A stretch of DNA of 43,928 nt from Polyangiaceae bacterium (lineage in GTDB: Bacteria > Myxococcota_A > Polyangia > Polyangiales > Polyangiaceae): positions 1-43,928 of the forward strand of contig JAKLKA010000050.1 in the NCBI GenBank assembly GCA_023150915.1, in the 5' to 3' direction. Under the pieces are notes generated by a model. The model did not search any database and was not told the DNA's origin. It was given only the letters and a program-made list of their open reading frames with translations. Position numbers and translations under genes: made by a program. This document shows, one piece after another, positions 1-7,775 of this stretch. Positions within the stretch are counted from its first letter, which is position 1. The number at the start of each line of letters is the position of its first letter.

Positions 1-177
1 CACGGGCGGCGCCGACGCCGGCGGAGCGGGCGGCGCCGATGCCGGCGGAGCGGGCGCCGATGCCGGCGGAGCGGGCGCCGATGCCGGCGGAGCGGGCGGC
101 GGCGCACCGGGCTGCTGCGCGAGGGACGCCGAGGTCGCAAAAAGCACTGCGAGACCGAGCCGTCGTGCCGCACCCAT
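1..177 (-). CDS. N-terminal part of a secreted Pro/Ala repeat protein (truncated by window edge)
   Basis: The minus strand reads open from an ATG at 177 to the window edge (59 codons, no stop). It starts with a short basic stretch (MGAARRLG), a hydrophobic segment and a probable cleavage site after SLA, which together look like a signal peptide. A low-complexity Pro/Ala/Ser region built on the heptad PAPPASA follows. The start codon overlaps an alternative upstream start of the divergent GH35 gene, so the two genes probably share the short region 178-265 for transcription. The function cannot be read because the folded part lies outside the window. Confidence rests on the signal peptide and the in-frame repeat. 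Confidence 0.6.
   Translation of the reverse strand, partial: MGAARRLGLAVLFATSASLAQQPGAPPPAPPASAPAPPASAPAPPASAPPAPPASAPPV
11..100. repeat. Tandem repeat, four units of 21 or 24 bp
   Basis: Four head-to-tail copies of GCCGAtGCCGGCGGAGCGGGC occur, with unit lengths 24, 21, 21 and 24. Two units carry an extra GGC. All lengths are multiples of three, and on the minus strand they encode a Pro/Ala/Ser heptad just after a signal peptide. This is a coding repeat that can expand or contract without a frameshift. Confidence 0.85.
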
Positions 178-265
178 GTCAGGCACATGCTCGGCCGCGC
201 GCCGCGCGCCGTCAAGCCAGGGTGGATCGGCCGAGACGGTCGCGTTAGCGTCGCGCCTCGCCCTC

Positions 266-2302
266 ATGCACGCCGATCGCCCGCCCTCGCACGCTCGCGT
301 CAAGCTGGTTCCCGAAGGCATCGACGTCGGCGGGCACGTGGTGCCGCTGTTCGCCGCCGCGGTTCACTATTGGCGGCTCGAGCCGGGTGACTGGCGGCGG
401 GCGCTGGATGCGACGCGCAGCCTGGGCTTTCGCCTGATCGACGTGTACGTGCCGTGGAGCGTGCACGAGGTCGGCCCCGGCGCGTTCGACTTCGGGAAGC
501 TGGCCGACGAGCGCGACGTCGCCGCGTTCATCCAGCTGATCGGCGAGCTGGGCCTTCATTGCATCTTGCGTCCGGGCCCGCACATCAACGCCGAGCTGAC
601 CGGCTTCGGCCTGCCCGAGCGCGTCATCTGGGACGCCGACTGCCAGGCGCGGTCACCGCAGGGCAACCCAGTGGTGCTTCCGGTGCCCCCGCTGGCCTTT
701 CCGGTGCCCAGCTACGCCAGCGAGACGTTCCATTCGGAGGTCGCGCGCTGGTTCGCCGCAGTCGGGGCAGAGCTGTCTCGCTTCGTCTACCCCCAGGGGC
801 CGATCGTGCTCTGCCAGATCGACAACGAAGGCGCGCTCTACTTCCGCGACGGCGTCTACGACCAGGACTGGCACCCGGACTCGCTGCGGAAGTACCGGCG
901 TTTCATGCAGTCGCGCTACGAGAAGGTGTCGGCGCTGCGCCGAGCTCACCGCGACGACCACGTGACCTTCGCTCGGCTCGAGCCGCCCAAGCGCTTCGAC
1001 GCTCGGCACGCCGACGAGCTCGCTCCGCACCTGGACTGGGCCGAGTGGCAAGAGCAGATGCTGGCGGACTCGTTCGCCCTGATGCGCGAGCACCTGGCTG
1101 CCGCGGGGTTTGGTAGCCTTCCCACCAGCCACAACTTGCCCCTCTCCGAGGGTGCCACACCGCTGGACCCCGAGCGGGTCGGCAAGGTCGTCGATCTGGT
1201 GGGGCTCGACTACTACCACGGGGCGTCGGCGCCCCAGCGGACCGAGATCGCGCGCCGCACCAGCGAGCTGTCCGAGCGGTGCGCGGCGCGCGGCCACTCG
1301 GCCTTTGCCTGCGAGCTGGGCGCCGGCTTTCCGCCGTTCTTTCCGCCGCTCACCGAGCGCGACAACGCTTTCTCGGTGCTCACCGCGCTGGCCTATGGGC
1401 TGCGCGGCTTCAACGCCTACATGGTGGTCGAGCGCGACCGTTGGATCGGCGCACCCATCGACCCGCGGGGAAAGATCCGGCCCTCGGCCGAGGCCTGGCG
1501 CAAGCTGATCGCGGCCCTCGAGCGCACGCGGTTCGCCGAGCTGCGGCGCGAGGCGGCCGTGCACATCGTGGTGCCGCGCAGCTTCCGCCGGCTCTCGCGG
1601 GTGTGCCACGCGTTCGGCCCGCTGAGCCCGGCGCTGTTCCAGATCTTGGGCGGCGGCGCCCAGGAAGCGTGCTTCGAAGACGAGCTGGGCCTGGGCGCGT
1701 CGGTGGTGATCGAAACCGAGCGCTTCGCGCGGCAGCTGGAGCACGCCCTCGAGCAGGCCCGCATTCCCTGGGCGCTCGTGGGCGGCGACCTGCTCGAGCA
1801 TTCCCTCTCGCGGGCGCGCTGGGTGGTGGTGGCGTCCACCGGCGGCATCGAGCCCGAGCTGCTGGCGACCGTGCGACGTGCGTGGAAGAAAGGGGCGGCG
1901 CTGAGCCTGGGCCCGTATCTTCCGGACCGAGACGCCGCGCTCCAGGCGATGAGCGACCCACCGACCCCGCCGAAGGGCGCGCGCACCGTTCCCGCGTTGC
2001 TCGGGCTGGGCGCCGAGTCGATGGCAGAAGTGGTGGCAGCGGCCCAGAAGTCGCTCGATTTGCCCGTGGTCGCCGCCGCGCCCGGCGAGCTTCTCTCGAC
2101 GGTTCACGTCGATGCCCAGGGCGTTGCGCGGGTGCTGTTCGTGATCAACCCCTCGGCGTGGGCAGCGGAAGCCACGGTCCCGGCAGCGGGGGCGCGCGTG
2201 GCGGTCGACGCGCTCGACGGCGCGCGCTTCGAAGCGCACCACGGCAGTTTCGGACTGCCCGTGAGCGGGCGCTCGGTGCGCATGCTCGAGCTCACTCACT
2301 GA
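266..2302 (+). CDS. GH35-family glycosidase (beta-galactosidase-like)
   Basis: This predicted 678-aa protein resembles glycoside hydrolase family 35. The N-terminal TIM-barrel part has the expected order: strand-plus-loop VPWSVHE, then LRPGPHINAE, then the acid/base region GPIVLCQIDNEG with Glu near residue 188. A second acidic motif, FACELGAGF (Glu near 350), sits where the nucleophile is expected. The C-terminal third is less conserved and probably beta-rich. No signal peptide is visible from the ATG at 266, so it may be cytoplasmic. An upstream in-frame ATG at 176 would add 30 residues that look non-coding and overlap the divergent gene, so I prefer 266. Family assignment is fairly secure; substrate (beta-galactoside or another exo-linked sugar) is inferred. 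Confidence 0.8.
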   Translation: MHADRPPSHARVKLVPEGIDVGGHVVPLFAAAVHYWRLEPGDWRRALDATRSLGFRLIDVYVPWSVHEVGPGAFDFGKLADERDVAAFIQLIGELGLHCILRPGPHINAELTGFGLPERVIWDADCQARSPQGNPVVLPVPPLAFPVPSYASETFHSEVARWFAAVGAELSRFVYPQGPIVLCQIDNEGALYFRDGVYDQDWHPDSLRKYRRFMQSRYEKVSALRRAHRDDHVTFARLEPPKRFDARHADELAPHLDWAEWQEQMLADSFALMREHLAAAGFGSLPTSHNLPLSEGATPLDPERVGKVVDLVGLDYYHGASAPQRTEIARRTSELSERCAARGHSAFACELGAGFPPFFPPLTERDNAFSVLTALAYGLRGFNAYMVVERDRWIGAPIDPRGKIRPSAEAWRKLIAALERTRFAELRREAAVHIVVPRSFRRLSRVCHAFGPLSPALFQILGGGAQEACFEDELGLGASVVIETERFARQLEHALEQARIPWALVGGDLLEHSLSRARWVVVASTGGIEPELLATVRRAWKKGAALSLGPYLPDRDAALQAMSDPPTPPKGARTVPALLGLGAESMAEVVAAAQKSLDLPVVAAAPGELLSTVHVDAQGVARVLFVINPSAWAAEATVPAAGARVAVDALDGARFEAHHGSFGLPVSGRSVRMLELTH

Positions 2303-2438
2303 GCCTCCGCCCGCCGTTCGTCCTGGTCCGACGGGGCACGCGCCGCGTGTCGGCCGTTGTGAGTGCAGAGCACACGCTGACGGCGATCATGCCTCGAGTG
2401 TTTCAGAACGATGCGCAATCGCTGCGCGTACGGCCGCA

Positions 2439-2636
2439 GTGCCCCAGGCACCGGAAGCCGCACCGGCCCCGACACCCACGGCCACGACCGAGACCAAGAA
2501 GGGCCACCGCGTGGCGCCAGGCCCGATGGTCATCGCTCCGCCCAAGGCCACCGCATCGGCACCGGCGCCCGCGCCGGCGCCGAGCCCCACCGCGCCGGCA
2601 ACCAGCAAGGGCCGCGTCTTCCGCGAAGACCTCTGA
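2439..2636 (+). CDS. Possible small Ala/Pro-rich protein
   Basis: This lies in the 410-bp gap between the GH35 gene and yciO. A GTG-started frame encodes 65 residues dominated by Ala, Pro and Thr, with a less biased C-terminus (KGRVFREDL). Third positions are mostly G or C, consistent with coding, but no ribosome binding site is clear and the same frame stays open upstream without a better start. It could be the tail of a decayed lipoprotein or linker-type protein, or chance open frame in GC-rich DNA. Nothing else recognisable is seen in 2303-2712. Confidence 0.3.
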   Translation: MPQAPEAAPAPTPTATTETKKGHRVAPGPMVIAPPKATASAPAPAPAPSPTAPATSKGRVFREDL

Positions 2637-2712
2637 GCGAGCCCACTGCGGCTGGCACACGCGGTACGAAGATTGAGGCCTTCGGGCAAAGCGTGTAAGA
2701 GCGCGCCCCCCC

Positions 2713-3321
2713 ATGATTCTGGAGATCAACCCGGACCACCCGGAGCCGCGCAAGATCCGACGCGCAGTCGACGCGCTCGAGGCCGGCGAGATCATCGCCT
2801 ACCCCACCGACACCGTGTACGGGCTGGGCTGCGACCTGTTCAACAAGAAGGCCGTCGAGCGGCTGTATCAGCTCAAGGGAATGCAGCGCGATCAGAAGCT
2901 TGCCTTCGTGTGCGCCGACATCAGCGACGCCGCCAAGTACGCGGTGATGCACGATCAGGTCTTCCGGACCATCAAGCGCCACCTTCCGGGGCCGTACGTG
3001 TTCATTCTCGAGGCAACCCGCGAAGTGCCCAAGATCGTGCACCTGCCGCGCAAGACCATCGGAGTTCGCATCCCGAACCACGCGGTGCCGCTGGCCCTGG
3101 TGCGCGAGCTGGGGCGGCCGATCATCTCGAGCTCGGCGGCGCGCCACGGCGCCGAGGGCAGCCCCGACCCCCACGAAATCGACATCGAGTTCCCCGGCCT
3201 GGCACTGGTGCTCGATGCCGGGCCCGGTGGCACCACGCCCACCAGCGTCGTCGATCTGACCGGCTCGGTGCCGGTGGTGGTCCGCGAGGGCGCCGGCGAT
3301 GTGTCGGCTTTTGTGGACTAG
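2713..3321 (+). CDS. yciO: YciO-type Sua5/YrdC-family protein
   Basis: This 202-aa single-domain protein belongs to the Sua5/YciO/YrdC nucleotide-binding family, whose TsaC members make threonylcarbamoyl-AMP for tRNA t6A. The N-terminus has the family signature GEIIAYPTDTVYGLGCD, followed by LPGPYVFIL and KTIGVRIPNH. The C-terminal PTSVVDLTG...VVVREGAGDV and the short length without a Sua5 domain match the YciO branch. YciO proteins are conserved but are not proven full substitutes for TsaC, so I call family rather than activity. The gene precedes fdxA on the same strand with a gap of about 100 bp. The ATG at 2713 begins the conserved domain almost immediately. Confidence 0.85.
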   Translation: MILEINPDHPEPRKIRRAVDALEAGEIIAYPTDTVYGLGCDLFNKKAVERLYQLKGMQRDQKLAFVCADISDAAKYAVMHDQVFRTIKRHLPGPYVFILEATREVPKIVHLPRKTIGVRIPNHAVPLALVRELGRPIISSSAARHGAEGSPDPHEIDIEFPGLALVLDAGPGGTTPTSVVDLTGSVPVVVREGAGDVSAFVD

Positions 3322-3421
3322 CGAGCGAAAAAGTGGCCCGAGGCGACCGGCTTTGGATTAAATTCGCCCCCCGAATTCGGTCGCAGGCCATGCCTGCGCC
3401 ACAGCCAGGAGCTGATGTTTC

Positions 3422-3727
<306 letters not shown>

Positions 3728-3736
3728 GCCCGCCGA

Positions 3737-4834
3737 CTACTTCTGCCCGATCGCGATACTGACGTCCGCGATCGACTGGATGCCGAGACGCTGGTCCCCG
3801 CCCCCTGCGGGGATCAGCCCGGCAGCCAGGGTTTGCTTGCTGGTGCCCGAGCGCGCGATGGCCTGGCCCTTGTGCAGTACCAGCTTGGCCTCGGTGGTCG
3901 ACTGGTACTGGTCGAGCTCGGCACCGGGCGGCAGCCCTGGGATCTCGACCTTCTGCGAGACCGAATAGCGCTTGGTGCTCACGCTGAGCGTGAGCTGGTC
4001 GCCGTCCACCTTCTCGAGCTTCACCAGGCGGTAGGCGATGACCTCGGCCCCGCCGGCATTGCCGCGCGTGGTGATCAGCCAATACCCACCGGGGCCGACG
4101 GCCTCTTTGGGAAAGCCAACGGCGGTGGCCTCGAGCGCTTCGGCCACCGCGCGGAGCACCATGTCCAGCTCGGGCGTCGCGCCTTTGGCCAGCTGCTGCG
4201 TGAAGTCCACGCCCACTCCGCCGCCGACCACCGAAAAATCGATCTTGCTGCCCTTCATCCGCGAGAGCTGGGCCGCCAGATCTTTGCCCTGAGCGCCCAC
4301 GTCCCCGGTGAGCTTCACCTCGGTGATCTTGGCGCCGATCGACGTGGAATCGCCCTTGGGCTCGGGCGCCGGTGCCGGCGCCGCCCCGGCCACGGCGGCG
4401 GGTGCCTTGGGTTTCTGGGCCTCGATCATCAGCGAGACCGCGAGCGCGGGCAGCTGCGCGCGCCCCAAGCGCAACGTGACCTCGAAGCTGCCGTTCTGCT
4501 TCCACCCGGGCGCGACCACGCCCGCCAGCACGGCCCGTGGCTCGGCCCCGGCCTCGCCCAGCGCGATCTTGGGCGGCTCGCCGCGCTTCAGCTGGGTGTC
4601 GGCCTTGCCGGCTTCGAAGATGCCATTCTGGGGGGGGCCGTCGTCTGCCGCGCCGCTGGCCCCGGGCCTCTCTCCCTTGCTTCCGGCGGCAGCAACCGCC
4701 TGCGCCAAGTTCGGGTCGACCGCACTGGCCTTGCCCGCGTCCAGATCGGCCGGCTTGCTCTCTTTGGGCTTGTCTTCGCAGCCCAGGGCAAGGCCCAGCG
4801 CGGCCGCCGTGAAAAGTGCTCGCGTCCTCGTCAT
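3737..4834 (-). CDS. Hypothetical lipoprotein
   Basis: This 365-aa protein starts with a lipoprotein signal (MTRTRALFTAAALGLALGC, Cys19 as the lipidation site) followed by an acidic, low-complexity linker. The body has two alternating regions of beta-like sequence, separated by an Ala/Pro-rich linker near residues 145-160 (PAPAPEPKG). I do not recognise a domain. It is divergent from the 960-aa lipoprotein gene at 4893, with 58 bp between starts, so the two may share a control region. It is probably anchored in the cell envelope; role unknown. Confidence 0.75.
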   Translation of the reverse strand: MTRTRALFTAAALGLALGCEDKPKESKPADLDAGKASAVDPNLAQAVAAAGSKGERPGASGAADDGPPQNGIFEAGKADTQLKRGEPPKIALGEAGAEPRAVLAGVVAPGWKQNGSFEVTLRLGRAQLPALAVSLMIEAQKPKAPAAVAGAAPAPAPEPKGDSTSIGAKITEVKLTGDVGAQGKDLAAQLSRMKGSKIDFSVVGGGVGVDFTQQLAKGATPELDMVLRAVAEALEATAVGFPKEAVGPGGYWLITTRGNAGGAEVIAYRLVKLEKVDGDQLTLSVSTKRYSVSQKVEIPGLPPGAELDQYQSTTEAKLVLHKGQAIARSGTSKQTLAAGLIPAGGGDQRLGIQSIADVSIAIGQK

Positions 4835-4892
4835 GACTTCGGCCCCGGTTTACCCGATGGCAGCAGGTTGTCTAGACCTTTAGGATGCGGCC

Positions 4893-7775
4893 ATGCGCAT
4901 CTGGGGCCCGGCACTCGTGTTGCCGCTCGCACTTTCCTGCCGCGACCACCAACCGGATCCGAAGCTGGCGCCGCCGCCCACGTCGAGCGCGCCAGTGCCC
5001 TCCCCGCCCCGCGTGCCCACTCCAGAGTGGATCCCCGTCGACCCGATCAGCCCCCAGAGCGCCCTGGCGCCGACAGCCAGCGACCCGGACGGCGGACAGC
5101 TGGTGCAGGGGCAACGCCTGGGGAAGAGCGGCGCCGCCCCACAAGTCGCCGCGCCACCGCTCATCGGCGGCGCGCGTGTCCCCCGGCACGCCGGTGGCGG
5201 CTTCCTGTTCTGGAGCACGAACGCACTCTACTTCGCCCAGGCGTTCCTCGCGGACCTCGCGCCCATCGTGGCCACGGCTGGCGCGCCCAGCGGCGTCAGC
5301 TTCGGACCGGGTTACGTCGTGGTGCACCAGACCACCGGCGCGCGCTTCACGCTCTCGTGGCCCGCGAAGCGACCGGCGCCCATGCCGGTGGCCGGCCTGA
5401 TCGACGTCGGCACCCTCGCTGACGGTCGGGGCGTGCTGCTGGTCGAGCCGGATCGGGTGCTGACCCGAGGCGCCGGCCAGAAGGCATGGCGGGACGTCAC
5501 CGCCGAAGGCCGAGTCGTCTCGCAGATACATCCGAGCGACGCCGCGCTCTGGCTCGCACGCTCGGATGGCAGCGCGGCGCGGGTGGAGCCCGACGGTTCG
5601 CTCTCGCGCCACGACGCACTGCCGACCGAAGTTCTTCGCCCGGCGCCGAAGAACGACGTGCGATGGCCGCGCTCGGTGAGCGAAACGCCGCTGGTTCGCG
5701 CGGTGCGCCGCGGCGTTTCGCTGGACGACCACACCGCGCTGGTCGAGGTCGCGGGCGCCTTCGCTCGGGTCGAGCTGGGCACGGGGGCGCTGCTCGGCGT
5801 CTCGAGCGCGGTCTTGGCGGGCGCGCGCGAGTGCGAGCTGTTGCCCGTCGGGTCGGACGTGCTTGCGCTGTGCCGCACCAACGACGGCACTCACGTGGTC
5901 ATCGCCCACACCGCCGGCCCGACCCCGACCATCGAGCGCAGTTTCGGCGTGCAAGGCAGCTTCTTCACGGGGAGCCCCGGCACGCTGCTGTTCAGCGGCC
6001 CGTGCGACGCGCGCCCGAACGCGGCGGCGGCGGTCTGCGTGCGGCAGCGCGACGGCTCGTGGCGCGAGCTGGGCGGCGCCTTGCCGACTTCGGCCGACGC
6101 CGGCACCCCCGCGCCGACCATTGCGCGCTGGGTTCCAACCCCCGACGGGGGCGCGCTGGGCCTGGTCGGAGGCGCAGCGTCGGGCGTGTTCGACGCCGCC
6201 ACCGCCGTGTTCACGCCCTTCACGACCAACCCGCGCCCGCAAGAGCACTTGCTCTTCAACCCACCGCACCAGCTGCTGGTGGACGACGTCGCCACGGCAG
6301 ACGATGGGCGCCTGGTGGGTTACCTGGGCAGCTCGTCATTCACGTTGACGCGCGACGGGCAGTTCGAGCGCTCGCCACAGCGCTTCAACTCGCTGCAAGC
6401 GTCGGGGGCGCTGGCGCTGGCCACCGACTCGGACTACCGGCTCTGGCAATCGAGAGACTTCGGGCGGCGCTGGCACGAGGTAGCTCGCCCCCCGGGTTCC
6501 GACGCGCGCCAGGCGCTGCACATCACGCGCTGCTCGCGCGTGGGGTGCGAGCTGTCCGGGTGGTTTCGGCTGGGCTTCCGCAGCAGCGAGCCGCGGCCAA
6601 CGCAGCTCGGCGTGGCCGAGCGCCCGCCGTCGGCGGTGCCCCCGCGGCTGCCGCGCCTCTCGTGCCAGCGCACCTCGCCGCCGCGAACACGCTGGGTGAC
6701 GCGGACGCGCGGCGCAGACGGCACGCTGACCGAAGAGTTCGACTTCGGCGCCAGGAAGGTGAGCGGCCGCGAGGGCTCGCTGGCAGGCATCATCCTCAGA
6801 CCCGCGGCGATCTCCGACGAGCTTTCTCTGGGCGCCACGCTGGTCGAGCCCGACAGCGCCGACTCGGGCGCGGCGGGCTTTCGCCAGGCCGTCGGGCGCG
6901 CTCGCAGCATGCGCTTCGTGGAGCTCTTGGGTGATCCAAAGGTCGTCGAGAGCCGATTCGCCTGGCAAGACGTCCTGACCCGCGCGGCGCGCGAGTCCAC
7001 TGACGGCACCAGCGGGATTGCGACCGACGAGCGCAGCTCGGTGCCGGTGATGGGCGACCGACCCTTCAGCACCGCCGGGGTCTTGATGATCGATCCGAGC
7101 GGAGTGCTGGTGTGGTTCCGAGCGGGGCAGGCCGCGCAGGTCATGGCGCTGGGCCGCGAGAACGCGGGCTTCAATCCGCAAAGCGCGCTCACCCAAGGCA
7201 AAGACGGGCTGGTGGTCTTGGCCGAGGACGACAGCTGTGCGGCTCGAGTGATCTCGCTCACCTCGGCGGGGCCGCGCACGCTGCTCGAGCTGCCGCCGCG
7301 CGGACGGCGCGGCGCCTGCCCAGCGAACCCCGACGCCCTCGCCCGGCTCGACGACGACGGCTTCGCGGTGCTGCGCATGCCGGCCGCTGCGCCACCCTCG
7401 ACGGACGATCCGGCGCTCTTGCTCACGCCGCGGACCCTGCCGGTATCGCTGGCTGCGTGGTCGACGCTCGGCCCGTGCGCTGCAGATGCCAAGGGCCCGC
7501 GGGCGACGGTGGCGGTCCGGAATCGCTGGCTCGAGCTGGACGCGCCGGGCCTGGCTTCGACCGGCGACGCCTTCTTGCTGGCGCACGTCCGCTGGACCGA
7601 GACCCGCGTGTGCCTCGAGGCAGTGGCCATCGAGGCGCCGTCCGTCCCGATCGGCGATCAAGAGCTGCCGACCAGCGCGGTGGTGCGGTTCGGCCCCACG
7701 CCCCGCGCCGATCGGCGGGGCTTCGCGCTGGGCGCCGAGCACACCGAAGACCTCGCTTGCCGCCTTGCCCCGTGA
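4893..7775 (+). CDS. Large lipoprotein, probable beta-propeller-like repeats
   Basis: This 960-aa predicted lipoprotein begins MRIWGPALVLPLALSC, with Cys16 as the lipidation site, then a Pro-rich linker. The body is rich in short strand-turn units with recurring Asp, Gly and Trp, and one segment (QSRDFGRRWHEV) resembles the Asp-box (SxDxGxTW) found in BNR/sialidase-type propellers. No catalytic set can be identified, so propeller architecture is an inference. The stop codon directly abuts the stop of the convergent penicillin-binding protein gene. It diverges from another lipoprotein gene and is probably surface or periplasmic. Confidence 0.75.
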   Translation: MRIWGPALVLPLALSCRDHQPDPKLAPPPTSSAPVPSPPRVPTPEWIPVDPISPQSALAPTASDPDGGQLVQGQRLGKSGAAPQVAAPPLIGGARVPRHAGGGFLFWSTNALYFAQAFLADLAPIVATAGAPSGVSFGPGYVVVHQTTGARFTLSWPAKRPAPMPVAGLIDVGTLADGRGVLLVEPDRVLTRGAGQKAWRDVTAEGRVVSQIHPSDAALWLARSDGSAARVEPDGSLSRHDALPTEVLRPAPKNDVRWPRSVSETPLVRAVRRGVSLDDHTALVEVAGAFARVELGTGALLGVSSAVLAGARECELLPVGSDVLALCRTNDGTHVVIAHTAGPTPTIERSFGVQGSFFTGSPGTLLFSGPCDARPNAAAAVCVRQRDGSWRELGGALPTSADAGTPAPTIARWVPTPDGGALGLVGGAASGVFDAATAVFTPFTTNPRPQEHLLFNPPHQLLVDDVATADDGRLVGYLGSSSFTLTRDGQFERSPQRFNSLQASGALALATDSDYRLWQSRDFGRRWHEVARPPGSDARQALHITRCSRVGCELSGWFRLGFRSSEPRPTQLGVAERPPSAVPPRLPRLSCQRTSPPRTRWVTRTRGADGTLTEEFDFGARKVSGREGSLAGIILRPAAISDELSLGATLVEPDSADSGAAGFRQAVGRARSMRFVELLGDPKVVESRFAWQDVLTRAARESTDGTSGIATDERSSVPVMGDRPFSTAGVLMIDPSGVLVWFRAGQAAQVMALGRENAGFNPQSALTQGKDGLVVLAEDDSCAARVISLTSAGPRTLLELPPRGRRGACPANPDALARLDDDGFAVLRMPAAAPPSTDDPALLLTPRTLPVSLAAWSTLGPCAADAKGPRATVAVRNRWLELDAPGLASTGDAFLLAHVRWTETRVCLEAVAIEAPSVPIGDQELPTSAVVRFGPTPRADRRGFALGAEHTEDLACRLAP

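Noticed and set aside
11-100. Possible CRISPR-like repeat array
   Set aside because: Units are 21-24 bp, directly adjacent without spacers, and encode a Pro/Ala heptad.
653-2299. Minus-strand open frame within the GH35 gene
   Set aside because: GH35 motifs are clear on the plus strand and the minus frame has none.
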